Origin: JBBSGD01 sp038254435
GTDB lineage: Bacteria > Actinomycetota > CADDZG01 > WHSQ01
DNA length: 17,700 nucleotides
Direction: 5' to 3'
Assembly: GCA_038254435.1 (NCBI GenBank)
Contig: JBBSGD010000039.1
Coordinates: forward strand, 1-17,700
Both the position numbers and the translations under genes were made by a program. The notes beneath the pieces were generated by a model that was not told the origin of the DNA, made no database searches, and was given only the letters and a program-made list of their open reading frames with translations. This document shows positions 1-6,479 of the stretch, one piece after another (the first letter of the stretch is position 1; each line of letters opens with the position of its first letter).

Positions 1-76
1 GCCGGGGTAGCTCAGTCGGCAGAGCGGCTCACTCGTAATGAGCAGGTCAGGGGTTCGATTCCCCTCCCCGGCTCCA
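1..76 (+). tRNA. tRNA-Thr (anticodon CGT)
   Basis: A full cloverleaf can be folded. The acceptor stem GCCGGGG (1-7) pairs with CCCCGGC (66-72). The D arm contains AGCTCAGTCGGCAGAGC, and the anticodon stem GCTCA/TGAGC encloses the loop CTCGTAA. The T arm is AGGGG-TTCGATT-CCCCT. The anticodon CGT reads the threonine codon ACG. The discriminator is T at 73 and the CCA end is encoded (74-76). No variable-arm extension is present. The gene starts at the first base of the window, so its promoter is not visible. Confidence 0.97.
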
Positions 77-103
77 GCTTGCACGGGCACGATCCCCGGC
101 TCC
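65..103. repeat. 11-nt direct repeat of the tRNA 3' end
   Basis: TCCCCGGCTCC occurs at 65-75, the acceptor 3' strand of tRNA-Thr, and again at 93-103 just downstream. The second copy runs into CCGGGAG and can form a small CCCG/CGGG hairpin, so it may simply be the tRNA terminator. A short duplication of a tRNA 3' end is also what a minimal attachment-site scar looks like, but no integrase is visible in the window. Confidence 0.4.
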
Positions 104-182
104 GGGAGCAGAAGCTAGCGGAGACCGGCCGATCGGCAACGCAAACGACGGTGTTCTGGTGACCAAGGGTAGAAGGCGTGCG

Positions 183-1526
183 CTATGGGGTCCACTCCAG
201 AAGCTGTGTCGGGCCCGGTATGTGACGGCGGCCGTTTACCACTACGAAATCCGTGTGCCCGGCCACATCAACTGCGCGTACATCGTCGCCACAGCCATTT
301 GCAAGCGCAGGCTCAATCGTCGGCGAGTACTTGAGTCCGTCTACACCCTTGAAGAGAAAGTCGCGTGTGTCGCTCCTGCGCGTGTTGGCCGCTGAGGAGC
401 AAGAACCGACCGTGTAGATGTCCTTGAATCCGTCTCCGTCTACATCGCCGACGGCAAGGTTGAGGCCGCTGACAACGGCGTGTGTGTAGGATTTCGAGAA
501 GGTGCCGGAGGCTGGGTTCTGGGTGAACACGGTCATCGTCGTCGCGTTCACGATTACGAAGTCGTTGAAGCCGTCACCGTTGAGATCGCCGAATTCCGCA
601 TCTTGTGCCATGACGGGTGCCCCGGGAGTGTTGCTGTTGACAAGCCCGCGCGCAACGGTCTCGTCGGTGAAACTCACGCCCCCATTGTTGACCCACACCT
701 TCAAGCCCTCTGGAGAGCAGTAGACGAGATCATCGTAGCCGTCGGCATTGATGTCGGCAGAGAAGTTGCAACTGTCGGCATCCTTGAAGGCCGAATCCTT
801 TTTCGTGATGCCCATCGAGGTGTCGACCACGAAGGTCTTGTCAGACTGCTGCAGCCACAGCTGATTGGGAAGATCATCGGCAGGGGTTGGTGGGTTGCCT
901 CCCGGGCCCGCGTAGTGGCTCACATAGAAGTCGATGCGACCATCGTGGTTGGCATCGAGCCACGACAAGGTGCGGTAGCGGCCCACCGAGTTGCTGGTAG
1001 TACCCCTTTGCTGGCTCACCGTCTTGGACGGACCGCTGCCCAAGTTCTTATCGAGTTCGACGTTGCTATTGCTGCTATAGCCGATTGCGCATCCCAGGTC
1101 GGTCAAGCCGTCGGCGTTGAAGTCGTGGAAGGCGCAGCCGTGGCGATCCTTGGTCGGCCACACAAATGGACTAGCCGTGAAGGAGCCATCCGCGTTGCTG
1201 TAGTAGAGAATTGGCTGCGGGCAGCAGGTCTGAGGATCGTGGTTGACCACGAAGATGTCCTGGCCGTTCTGCCCATCGACGTCGGCCACGGTCACCGAAT
1301 AGGTGCGCGCGAAATCATTGAGCCCATGGGCCAGAGACACATCACTGAGGCCGGGAACGGTCTGGGCAGTAGCGACCGGAACGATCATTACAAGCAAAAC
1401 AAGCGCTGCCGCCACCAACCGCATGAGCGTCCGGAAGATTCGTGCGGTTGCCGGTGGCCGCAGGCCCGCCTTGCCGTCCTCTGGCCCTCTCTTCGGACGG
1501 TGCTGCTTGAGGTGGTCGACTGTCAC
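183..1526 (-). CDS. exported FG-GAP/VCBS-repeat beta-propeller protein
   Basis: The protein has 447 aa from a GTG at 1526, preceded by GGAAAGG four bases upstream. An ATG further upstream (1580) keeps the frame but has no comparable SD. A long basic N-terminal stretch is followed by a hydrophobic segment at residues 35-50 and a likely signal peptidase site ATA|QT near 54. Six Asp-rich calcium-loop motifs recur at about residues 82, 135, 191, 258, 314 and 361 (DVDGQNGQD, DFNADGLTD, DANHDGRID, DINADGYDD, DLNGDGFND, DVDGDGFKD). These are the blade signatures of FG-GAP/VCBS propellers, as in integrin alpha chains. No catalytic domain is attached, so the role is unknown; surface binding or adhesion is only an inference from the fold. 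Third codon positions are less GC-rich than in neighbouring genes, suggesting possible acquisition next to the tRNA. Confidence 0.85.
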   Translation of the reverse strand: MTVDHLKQHRPKRGPEDGKAGLRPPATARIFRTLMRLVAAALVLLVMIVPVATAQTVPGLSDVSLAHGLNDFARTYSVTVADVDGQNGQDIFVVNHDPQTCCPQPILYYSNADGSFTASPFVWPTKDRHGCAFHDFNADGLTDLGCAIGYSSNSNVELDKNLGSGPSKTVSQQRGTTSNSVGRYRTLSWLDANHDGRIDFYVSHYAGPGGNPPTPADDLPNQLWLQQSDKTFVVDTSMGITKKDSAFKDADSCNFSADINADGYDDLVYCSPEGLKVWVNNGGVSFTDETVARGLVNSNTPGAPVMAQDAEFGDLNGDGFNDFVIVNATTMTVFTQNPASGTFSKSYTHAVVSGLNLAVGDVDGDGFKDIYTVGSCSSAANTRRSDTRDFLFKGVDGLKYSPTIEPALANGCGDDVRAVDVAGHTDFVVVNGRRHIPGPTQLLEWTP

Positions 1527-1719
1527 GGCGCCTTTCCTTTCGATGGCTGTCTGTCTTGTCCGGCGTTGGAGATCGGTCACGGCGCTCGGGGCGCCCCGGC
1601 CTTCTCTCCCCCAAATGAGTCCTTTTCATCCCCCGGAAGGGGTGACTGGGCCACTCTAGCAAGAGTTGGGAATAACTTCCATAGAGAACGCGAAAATGAG
1701 GGGGATGCAACCCTTTTTT

Positions 1720-1725
1720 TGTCAA
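1720..1725 (-). promoter_or_regulatory. possible -35 hexamer of the FG-GAP gene
   Basis: Read on the minus strand, TTGACA is followed by an A-run in the 285-bp gap upstream of the FG-GAP gene. No convincing -10 box lies 16-18 nt downstream, so this is a weak call. The rest of the gap (1527-1811) shows only short GC-rich inverted repeats and no recognised riboswitch. Confidence 0.2.
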
Positions 1726-1811
1726 ACCCACTTGCTTTGCCTGCGTTCCGGCGCGTCCATAGGGCGGGAGGCCGGACTAGCAGATGACCGGCCCGTGTGA
1801 AAGGGGAGCGG

Positions 1812-2309
1812 ATGAAGAGCAGATTCACCATGGCCCTGGTTGTGGTCATGCTCGTGCTGGGCCTGGCGCCGGCTGCGAGTGCGAAACCGGTAACGCTGAC
1901 ATTTCACGAGCACAGGATGGCGACCACGTTCCATGACGTGATCCCATGTCTCGGGGACGGGGGAGCACCGGCGACCATTTCGACTGTGGAAAATGGCGTC
2001 TTTCACATCACGGCCGCGGGTTTCGACAAGCACGGCAACCCGATTCCGCCCTATCACTTGACCGGGACGTTCACCGGCAAGTTCACGGCCGTGCCGGACG
2101 ACGCCGGCTTGCCGACGTACGCTGGGCACTTCACTATCTGGTTCGGCGAGAACAGCAACCGGTCGGGTGTGGTTACCGACACCGACACGTTCACGGTGAT
2201 CGCACGGGGCTCCGACGGTTCGGTGATCAAGTTCCACGAGACCGAGCACCTGACCGTTGCTCGTGACGGGTCTGTGTCGGTCGCGTTCGACAAGCCGCTC
2301 TGTCACTGA
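1812..2309 (+). CDS. small secreted protein of unknown function
   Basis: The protein has 165 aa from an ATG at 1812, preceded by GGGGAG with three bases between. A GTG at 1797 is in frame but lies upstream of that SD. A signal peptide is clear: MKSR, a hydrophobic core at about residues 7-20, and the cleavage site ASA|KP at 24/25. The mature part of about 141 residues is rich in Thr, His, Gly and beta-prone stretches. It has only two cysteines, C46 and C164 (second last residue), which could form one disulfide closing a beta-sandwich. I do not recognise the family. The gene stands alone and is followed immediately by a strong hairpin, so it is probably monocistronic. Confidence 0.8.
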   Translation: MKSRFTMALVVVMLVLGLAPAASAKPVTLTFHEHRMATTFHDVIPCLGDGGAPATISTVENGVFHITAAGFDKHGNPIPPYHLTGTFTGKFTAVPDDAGLPTYAGHFTIWFGENSNRSGVVTDTDTFTVIARGSDGSVIKFHETEHLTVARDGSVSVAFDKPLCH

Positions 2310-2321
2310 GTTAGCACAAGC

Positions 2322-2357
2322 CACGGAAGGAGAGGGCTCGTTCCCTCTCCTTCCGTG
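2322..2357. terminator. perfect 15-bp hairpin, probable bidirectional terminator
   Basis: CACGGAAGGAGAGGG (2322-2336) pairs without mismatch with CCCTCTCCTTCCGTG (2343-2357) around the 6-nt loop CTCGTT. It begins 13 bases after the stop of the secreted-protein gene. The convergent amidase-like gene ends at 2452, so it could also act on that transcript. No U-tract follows, which is common for high-GC bacterial terminators. Confidence 0.85.
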
Positions 2358-2451
2358 CGCGCGTGAGAGAGTTCGCACCGGCGGTTGGGCCGGAGGGAGC
2401 CTTCTCGGCCCCACAGCGCACCCGGCCTGAGCGTACTCATCCTCGGGGGGC

Positions 2452-3513
2452 TTACCGCTCTCGCCAGATTCCCTTGTCGATCATGAGGCGGATCTGCCGA
2501 GCGATGACCTCGCTTCGGTACTGCGCGTGGTTGTAGGGCGCGCGTTCGGCGTAAATGTTTTTCGGATAGATCGGTTCCTCGTAGATGAGCTGAAAGATCT
2601 CAGTGCGCAGGTCTTTCATCCAGTTGTCCCACTGCGCGTGCGTCCGAAAATAGCGCAACGCGTCGATGTCGATAGGGCCGGCCACGTATGAGGACGCGGC
2701 CCCGTAGAGGTGCTGACCGACGACGCTTCCCCTGTAGTCAATGATCATCGAGCGTCCGCCGAACGTGTCGATCGGCTCCGTGGATTCGGCATCGAGGTAG
2801 TAGGTCGCGAGGTTGGGCGCCAGGACGTAGAAGTTGTTGTCGAGAGCACGAGCCCGACTCTGGACCTCGTAGAATTCGTTGCCGGTATGGGGATGCGGGT
2901 AGGAGGCACGGTAGACGATCTCCGCGCCGTTCATCGCCAGCCCACGCGCGTTCTCTGGATACGAGCCCTCGTTGGCCATCAACACGCCGAGCCGTCCGAT
3001 CTCCGTATCGGCAACCGGGAAGAAGGCGTCGAGGTTACGGCCGTAGAGCTCGATCCACCTGTCCCACACATCGTGTGGCGTCATCGAGTGCTCGACGGGA
3101 TAGAGGGTCGACAGCTTGTGGTGGGTCAGGATCAAGTCTCCGTTTGGATCGAGGACGAACCCGACGTTGAAGTAGCGATCGGGGAAGGCCTCGTGACGAG
3201 CTTTTGCCTGCGCCATGATGTAAGCGTTCCATTCCCTTGCCAGATCTCCGATGAAACGAGTCTCAGGACCGGGAATGTCGATCGCGCAGTCGCGTGCATA
3301 CGTCACGTGGTCGAGGTCCAGCACCTCGTCGTTGAATGCCTGCAGGCCACCTTCCGGGATGGCTATGAGCCGCACCGGCAGATCAAGGCTGGAGAGCCAT
3401 GACGCCGCCTTGATGAGGTGCGAGATGTGCTCGAGATTGCGCTCGATCTCGGAGCGCTTGCGGATGCCGCGGACCGCCGGGATCAGTCCGACGGCGGTAT
3501 ATGGCTCGGGCAT
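2452..3513 (-). CDS. nitrilase-superfamily amidase-like protein lacking the catalytic cysteine
   Basis: The protein has 353 aa from an ATG at 3513 (GGAACGGAG upstream); an ATG 42 bases further out has no good SD. The fold is that of carbon-nitrogen hydrolases and resembles aliphatic amidase/formamidase (AmiE/AmiF). IPEGG carries the first catalytic Glu (E54), and HHKLS the Lys (K133) followed by PVEH (E141). The nucleophile elbow reads GVLMANEGSYPENARGLAMN, where AmiE has ICDDGNYPE. The position of the cysteine is Ala180, codon GCC at 2974-2976 on the minus strand. The only Cys seen in the protein is C76, far from this motif. The rest of the domain (GAEIVYR, RARALDNNFYV, GGRSMIIDYRG) is intact, so the gene does not look decayed. 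It is either a non-catalytic family member or one with different chemistry. Length matches AmiE-type enzymes. Confidence 0.85.
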   Translation of the reverse strand: MPEPYTAVGLIPAVRGIRKRSEIERNLEHISHLIKAASWLSSLDLPVRLIAIPEGGLQAFNDEVLDLDHVTYARDCAIDIPGPETRFIGDLAREWNAYIMAQAKARHEAFPDRYFNVGFVLDPNGDLILTHHKLSTLYPVEHSMTPHDVWDRWIELYGRNLDAFFPVADTEIGRLGVLMANEGSYPENARGLAMNGAEIVYRASYPHPHTGNEFYEVQSRARALDNNFYVLAPNLATYYLDAESTEPIDTFGGRSMIIDYRGSVVGQHLYGAASSYVAGPIDIDALRYFRTHAQWDNWMKDLRTEIFQLIYEEPIYPKNIYAERAPYNHAQYRSEVIARQIRLMIDKGIWRER

Positions 3514-3734
3514 GACGGTCTCCGTTCCTTGAACCCCGCTTCCTGTGACGCCCACTCTGCATCATCGCCCCTGGCCCCGGCGGCGCTCGTTCCCGGCAGG
3601 CATCGGCAAAACCGGTTCTTCTCCCGGGTTACGATCACGGTAGTAGAGTCCCCGCGGGCTGATGCGGAACACGTGCGCGGGTGCGCCTGGGGTGCTCTGC
3701 CCGCAGTCGTAAGCGCGCAACGTATGCGAAGGGA

Positions 3735-4107
3735 GTGCGGTGGCTCGAGGGAAGCGCGGCCCCCGATTTGGAGAGGCCGCTTCCTTTGCTTCTATGCGCC
3801 TCGCTGATCCTGACGGCTTGCGGCGCGGGGTCGGGGGCCCGGGGACAATTCGGCGACTCGGGACAAGTCACCGGCACACCGGGAGCCCACGGTGCAGTCG
3901 GGCCCGAAGTCCCTCGGCGACATCTGTTACGGGCAGGGCGGCGGGGCTCACAAGTACTTCTTTCACACCTCCGAGCGTGTGCGGCTGTACGGGGCGTCGT
4001 ACGGTGCGGGCCCGCGAGGCGTGGTCTGGGCGAACGATGTCCCCACTCCATCTGCGAGGAAACCGGTCCTGCACGGTTCCTCGCTCGTAACGGCTTCCAC
4101 GTCGTGA
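3735..4107 (+). pseudogene. lipoprotein gene, apparently frameshifted
   Basis: From a GTG at 3735 or 3740, behind AAGGGAG, one frame encodes a lipoprotein signal peptide, LPLLLCASLILTAC followed by GAGSG, with lipobox LTAC around 3780-3825. That frame loses protein-like character near 3890. The next frame, from about 3890 to the TGA at 4107, then reads sensibly (KSLGDICYGQGGGAHKYFF, then ERVRLYGASYG) with strongly GC-rich third positions. A single-base indel near 3880-3900 would join the two into a lipoprotein of about 120 aa. It could be a true pseudogene or a sequencing error. Function is unknown. The stretch overlaps the tail of the opposing GrpB-like frame, so both cannot be fully real. 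Confidence 0.4.
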
Positions 4108-4506
4108 TCCTTGCATCGAGGCCACGGTGAATCCGCCTAGGCTCACCGGCGCGGCCGGCTCGACCTCGGTGTCGCTGCCGCGGTTCACAAGCTCACCGCC
4201 CTCGGTGCCGAGCACGTGGCGCTCGCGGGATCGTACGGAGGCCCTGAAGCTTGCGTAGGTCGCAGTCCAATTTGCGAACGGGTGCCTCTCGTAGATGGAG
4301 TCGAGGACTGCGATTGCATCCCGAAAGCATTCCGCAGTCACTCTTACCGAGGTGTCGAGATCGCCCTTGTTCCACGCGCCCGGAACCGATGTCCCGCCGA
4401 CGTGCTCGACGGCGGCGTGCGGCAGAGCGCCGCGAAGACGCCGCCGGTGCGCTGCCAACAGACGCAAGTTCTCTGCTCGGAACGTGCGCTCGGGCAGAAA
4501 GCGCAT
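3868..4506 (-). pseudogene. GrpB-family nucleotidyltransferase-like gene, C-terminal part lost
   Basis: From an ATG at 4506 (weak GGTGA upstream) the frame runs 212 aa. The first ~95 residues resemble the GrpB/UPF0157 nucleotidyltransferase-fold family: AVEHVGGTSVPGA matches the family H-x-G-S-T-S-V-P-G signature, KGDLDTSVRV carries the acidic pair expected for metal binding, and FANWTATYASF follows. After about 4220 the expected continuation (G-Q-L-V-V-x-G-S, then the Y-x-x-x-K helix) is missing. The remaining residues are Arg/Ser/Gly-rich and antisense to the better-coding lipoprotein frame. I read it as a C-terminally degraded homologue; the recognisable part is about 4220-4506. Other frames in this stretch do not rescue the missing part. 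Confidence 0.5.
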
Positions 4507-4597
4507 GGCGGTCACCGTGGAATCAAGAGTCGCGCTCCGTACTTGTCCCTGCTCAGCCGGATCGGCCCCAGGCCCATCCCTCCCTTCCCTGAGGTGA

Positions 4598-4632
4598 GTG
4601 CGATTACCCACCTTGAAGGTGGGTGGATGCAC
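4598..4632 (-). repeat. 35-nt structured hairpin element, copy 1 (probable terminator)
   Basis: On the minus strand it starts 7 nt after the TAA of the NiCoT gene. The inner stem ACCCACC/GGTGGGT encloses TTCAA. An outer stem GTGC/GCAC is separated from it by 4-nt internal loops. It matches the element at 16960-16994 at 30 of 35 positions when both are read in the direction of the preceding gene, and AGGTT upstream is shared as well. No U-tract follows. Confidence 0.7.
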
Positions 4633-4639
4633 GAACCTC

Positions 4640-5758
4640 TTAAGGCTGCTCGAGGTTGAGGCTCCACTTCTCCTCGATGTGCCCCCAGTGCCAGATGGCG
4701 AGGGCACCCGCCCACGTCACTACGAACAGGCCGACGATGACAAAGCCGACTTCATTCAAGTCGAGGCCCGCGGCAAACCCCCAGAGGCCACCGCGCAGGC
4801 TGAGCTTGTCGGCGAGGATCGACAGTAGCTCGATGGTGCCGATGATCAAGGCTACCGCCACCGATAGCCCCGTGATTGCGATGTTGTAGAAGACTTTGCG
4901 CACCGGCTTCGAGAATGCCCACCCGTAGGCGAAGTTCATGAACGACCCGTCGATCGTGTCCAGCAGCGACATCCCGGCGGCGAAGAGGATGGGAAGGCAC
5001 AGGATCGCGTAGAAGGGAAGCCCACTCGAGGCCGCACCGGCCGCAAGGAAGAGCAGCGTGACCTCGGTGGCCGTGTCGAAACCCAGCCCGAACAGGATGC
5101 CGACGGGATACATGTGCCACGGCTGCTTGACCGCTCTGGTCGCTCGCCCGTAGAAGCGGTTCATCAAACCGCGTGAGTTGAGCTGCTCTTCAAGTGCCTG
5201 CTCGTCGTATTCACCGCGCTTCATGCCCCGGAACACGCGGACGATTCCTATGAGAATGATCAGGTTGAGGATGCCGATGATGTAGAGAAAGGTACCGGAG
5301 ACGGTGGTTCCGACGAGCCCCGTGACGTTGTGCAGTGTCGACCGGCCGTTCGCCACCTGGCCGCTAAGGGCGCGCACTCCGACGGTGATCAGCAATGCTG
5401 CTACGAAGACGATCGTCGAATGACCCAGCGAGAAGAAGAAGCCGACGCTGAGCGGACGTTCGCCTTCGGCCATGAGCTTGCGCGTCGTGTTGTCGATAGC
5501 CGATATGTGGTCCGCGTCGAAGGCGTGTCTCAGGCCGAGCGTGTACGCGGTGAGGCCCAAGCCGATGCCGAAGGTCTTGCTCCCGAGGCTGAAATGCTGA
5601 GGGACGACGAGCGCGATGAGCGTGAAGAACCCGACAACGTGAAGAGCCACGATGACGGCAGTCAAACCGGCCGCCTTTCTCCACTCCTGGGGTGTCAGCG
5701 ACTGCCTTATCCGCTGCCAGCGCGACACCCCCTTCACCGCCGTGGATGCGGCGTCCAC
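4640..5758 (-). CDS. NiCoT-family nickel/cobalt permease
   Basis: The protein has 372 aa from a GTG at 5758, chosen because GGAGG lies five bases upstream; a GTG at 5815 is in frame without a usable SD. It is a multi-spanning inner-membrane transporter of the HoxN/NixA (NiCoT) family, which takes up Ni2+ and/or Co2+. The family signature is RHAFDADHI at about residues 77-85, whose His/Asp residues bind metal. Further family motifs follow: GFFFSLGHSTIV at 106-117, LGFDTATEV, and LFAAGMSLLDTIDG. Length is typical. A Fur-family gene lies upstream on the same strand, with a Nur-like operator in the gap, so nickel-dependent repression is likely. Metal preference (Ni versus Co) cannot be read from sequence; the regulator context favours nickel. 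Confidence 0.93.
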   Translation of the reverse strand: MDAASTAVKGVSRWQRIRQSLTPQEWRKAAGLTAVIVALHVVGFFTLIALVVPQHFSLGSKTFGIGLGLTAYTLGLRHAFDADHISAIDNTTRKLMAEGERPLSVGFFFSLGHSTIVFVAALLITVGVRALSGQVANGRSTLHNVTGLVGTTVSGTFLYIIGILNLIILIGIVRVFRGMKRGEYDEQALEEQLNSRGLMNRFYGRATRAVKQPWHMYPVGILFGLGFDTATEVTLLFLAAGAASSGLPFYAILCLPILFAAGMSLLDTIDGSFMNFAYGWAFSKPVRKVFYNIAITGLSVAVALIIGTIELLSILADKLSLRGGLWGFAAGLDLNEVGFVIVGLFVVTWAGALAIWHWGHIEEKWSLNLEQP

Positions 5759-5865
5759 ACACGCCTCCAATTCTCGATGAGCGCCCTGGCTGATGAGCCC
5801 TCCGCACGCCCGCACACCTCGGTTTCTAACGGCTTGGTCCCTTCCCCGAAGCCACCAGCCGAGTC

Positions 5866-5894
5866 AGCCTATGAGTTATTGCAAGAGGTTGCAA
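5866..5894 (-). promoter_or_regulatory. promoter of the NiCoT gene
   Basis: On the minus strand, -35 TTGCAA (5894-5889), a 17-nt spacer and -10 TAGGCT (5871-5866) give a plausible sigma-70-type promoter. The leader to the GTG at 5758 would be about 100 nt. It lies inside the Fur-family/NiCoT gap, so the permease can be transcribed separately from the regulator. Confidence 0.5.
5879..5894. promoter_or_regulatory. Nur-like operator, TTGCAA-N4-TTGCAA
   Basis: Two palindromic TTGCAA half-sites (5879-5884 and 5889-5894) are separated by GAGG. As I recall it, the Streptomyces Nur box is tTGCaa-N5-ttGCAA; this site has the same half-sites with a spacer one base shorter. It overlaps the -35 region and spacer of the NiCoT promoter, a position suited to repression. 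The adjacent Fur-family protein is the obvious candidate binder. Confidence 0.6.
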
Positions 5895-5935
5895 GTAGCG
5901 TCTGATGGATACCCGCCGCGACACGCCCCTGGGCG

Positions 5936-6361
5936 CTACCGACCGCGCGGCCGCCGGCACCCGGCGCACAGCCCCCAGATCGCGAAATGGGTGAGATCGG
6001 CCTCGAAGCCTCGCTCGCGCCGTATCAGCTCGACGAGCGGCTCGGCCGGTAAGACGTCCCCGGCGCCGCAGCGCCGGCACACGAGATGAGCGTGGTCGCC
6101 TTCGGCTGCTCGGTGGTACTCGACTCCCGACGGAAGTTGAGCCTGGGAGAGCACACCGGCTTCCTCGAGCACGTCGAGCGTTCGGTAGACGGTAGAGGCG
6201 TTGACCCCAGGGAGCTTGGCGCGCACGCGCTCGTACACGGAGGTGGGGCTGATGTGCCCCTCGGCGACGAGCACCTCGGCGACAATCGCCCGGCGCTGGG
6301 AGGTCATGCGGAGCCCGCGGGCCCGCAACGCGCCCACGACAGCCTCAAGCGACGGCTCCAT
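5936..6361 (-). CDS. Fur-family metalloregulator, probably Nur (nickel-responsive)
   Basis: The protein has 141 aa, the usual Fur length. The N-terminal winged helix carries RMTSQRRAIVAEVL, then HISPTSVYERVR and VNASTVYRTLDVLEEAGVL (recognition helix and wing). The C-terminal dimerisation half carries the metal ligands and structural-zinc cysteines: EYHRAAEGDHAHLVCRRC and CAGC near the C-terminus. The family alone could be Fur, Zur, Nur or PerR. The nickel-permease neighbour and the TTGCAA operator point to Nur. The start codon has no clear SD. A TACATT seven bases before the ATG could be a -10 box producing a leaderless transcript, which is speculative. It is divergent from the TPP-enzyme gene at 6480. 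Confidence 0.9.
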   Translation of the reverse strand: MEPSLEAVVGALRARGLRMTSQRRAIVAEVLVAEGHISPTSVYERVRAKLPGVNASTVYRTLDVLEEAGVLSQAQLPSGVEYHRAAEGDHAHLVCRRCGAGDVLPAEPLVELIRRERGFEADLTHFAIWGLCAGCRRPRGR

Positions 6362-6479
6362 GAGCCCAAATGTAGCGCGCCTCGGAGAGTCTGCCGAGTT
6401 GTAGCCTCGCGTGCGGTCCTCGCGTGAGCTGTCCGCACCGGAGGTGACTCAAGATCATGTACGCCCCTGAGGGAACTCG

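Noticed and set aside
480..1787. Long plus-strand open frame (about 435 codons) opposite the FG-GAP gene
   Set aside because: The minus-strand frame shows signal peptide and six repeated Asp-rich loops; the plus frame has no recognisable domain and is a high-GC antisense shadow.
1527..1811. Possible riboswitch in the leader of the FG-GAP gene
   Set aside because: The GC-rich inverted repeats do not match the conserved cores of cobalamin, c-di-GMP, c-di-AMP, SAM or TPP riboswitches that I could test by eye.
1722..2414. Minus-strand open frame opposite the small secreted protein
   Set aside because: Arg/His/Pro-rich composition without SD or motif, and it runs through the perfect hairpin; the plus-strand gene has a signal peptide and SD.
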